Part shown: in pieces, positions 63,709-64,000 of the stretch
How positions within the stretch are numbered: position 1 is the stretch's first letter
Layout of the letters: every line of letters starts with the position of its first letter
Assembly: GCF_017812015.1 (NCBI RefSeq)
Contig: NZ_JADQTN010000002.1
Coordinates: 806,001-870,000 of the forward strand
Source of the DNA: Pontixanthobacter sp. CEM42
GTDB taxonomy: Bacteria; Pseudomonadota; Alphaproteobacteria; Sphingomonadales; Sphingomonadaceae
Direction: 5' to 3'
DNA length: 64,000 bases
Program-made: the position numbers and the translations under genes
Notes under the pieces: generated by a model
What the model saw: the letters and a program-made list of their open reading frames with translations, nothing else
Told to the model about the DNA's origin: nothing
Database searches by the model: none

Positions 63709-64000
63709 ATGGATCAGAAAGTCGCGACACACATGCTGCAGTCCTTGCCCAAGCCCGGCTTGGGTTTGGGGCTGCGCAATGTGCATTTCGATCATATTCT
63801 GTCCACTTGGCCGGAGGTTGACTGGTTCGAGGCGATTTCCGAGAATTTCATGGATTCAGGCGGCCGCCCCCGGCATGTTCTGGACCAAGTTGCTGAGCGT
63901 TATCCAGTGGCACTGCACGGTGTGTCGATGTCTATCGGCAGCACTGATCCGCTGAACTTTAACTATCTCACCAAGCTTAAAGCTCTGGCAGACGATACAC
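63709..64000 (+). CDS. DUF692/MNIO-family multinuclear iron oxygenase, N-terminal part (cut by window end)
   Basis: The frame is open from the ATG at 63709 through 97 codons to the edge. It reads [38 protein letters not shown], then [21 protein letters not shown]. The pattern of GLGLR, a P-x-V-D-W-F-E segment, SENFM and LHGVSxSIG is the N-terminal signature of DUF692, the MNIO family of MbnB, TglH, ChrH and bufferin enzymes. These TIM-barrel enzymes use two or three irons and O2 to modify cysteines or other residues of precursor peptides. Its gene follows the Cys-rich gene by 21 bases. The rest of the enzyme and any partner protein lie to the right of the window. Confidence 0.88.
   Translation, partial: MDQKVATHMLQSLPKPGLGLGLRNVHFDHILSTWPEVDWFEAISENFMDSGGRPRHVLDQVAERYPVALHGVSMSIGSTDPLNFNYLTKLKALADDT

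Noticed and set aside
1-64000. CRISPR arrays, tRNA or rRNA genes, insertion sequences, prophage genes
   Set aside because: No regular spaced repeats, transposase or integrase motifs, or recognisable RNA gene sequences were seen when reading both strands.

Overview
The window looks like a chromosomal segment of a marine, Gram-negative alphaproteobacterium of the Sphingomonadales, most like the Erythrobacteraceae (Erythrobacter/Altererythrobacter type). I infer this from gene content only: five large TonB-dependent receptors (TBDRs) next to carbohydrate-active enzymes, a halogenase/JmjC-cupin pair beside a TBDR, a TPR-sulfotransferase behind a TBDR, and moderate-to-high GC. I recognised no rRNA, tRNA, insertion sequence, prophage or CRISPR array.

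Layout. (1) 1-20.6 kb is a uronate/alginate locus: a partial TBDR, a secreted pectate-lyase-like beta-helix protein, mannonate dehydratase (uxuA) with an Nramp-fold transporter, two TBDRs, a GntR/FadR regulator, and one compact operon of PL6 lyase, PL17 lyase, KdgF-like cupin, MFS uronate transporter, DEH reductase-type SDR and KDG kinase. Polymer would be cut by PL6, oligomers by PL17, the unsaturated monomer linearised by KdgF, imported, reduced to 2-keto-3-deoxygluconate and phosphorylated. (2) 20.6-23 kb holds a two-gene acyl-CoA dehydrogenase operon. (3) 23-29.2 kb holds an S1P-lyase-like PLP enzyme and a molybdenum hydroxylase operon (IorA-like, IorB-like, cytochrome c, XdhC, MocA). (4) 29.2-43 kb is a beta-glucan (laminarin-type) locus: halogenase, TBDR, JmjC-like cupin, GH16, LacI regulator, MFS, GH3 and a sodium/solute symporter, tied together by a repeated palindrome. 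(5) 43-46.7 kb is a three-gene TIR / unknown / TPR-SLOG-like cassette that looks like a signalling or defence system. (6) 46.7-50 kb holds a Crp-type regulator and a TrhO-GST-AKR operon. (7) 50-54.2 kb holds thiolase-like, kinase and acyl-CoA dehydrogenase genes resembling a 4-hydroxyacyl-CoA (Lva-type) module. (8) 54.4-61.1 kb holds a BCCT transporter, a TBDR and a TPR-sulfotransferase. (9) 61.4-64 kb holds a ferritin-like protein, a 12-cysteine CX5C-repeat protein and the start of a DUF692/MNIO enzyme, a likely metal-dependent peptide-modification cassette cut by the window edge.

Most notable are the MNIO/Cys-rich/ferritin-like cassette, the TIR-SLOG-like cassette, the LacI-type palindrome that links the glucan locus to a TBDR 25 kb away, a 14-codon kdgK remnant behind the first lyase gene, and the Nramp-fold transporter lacking the metal-binding motifs. 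Functions are inferred from sequence reading alone; no database search was possible.
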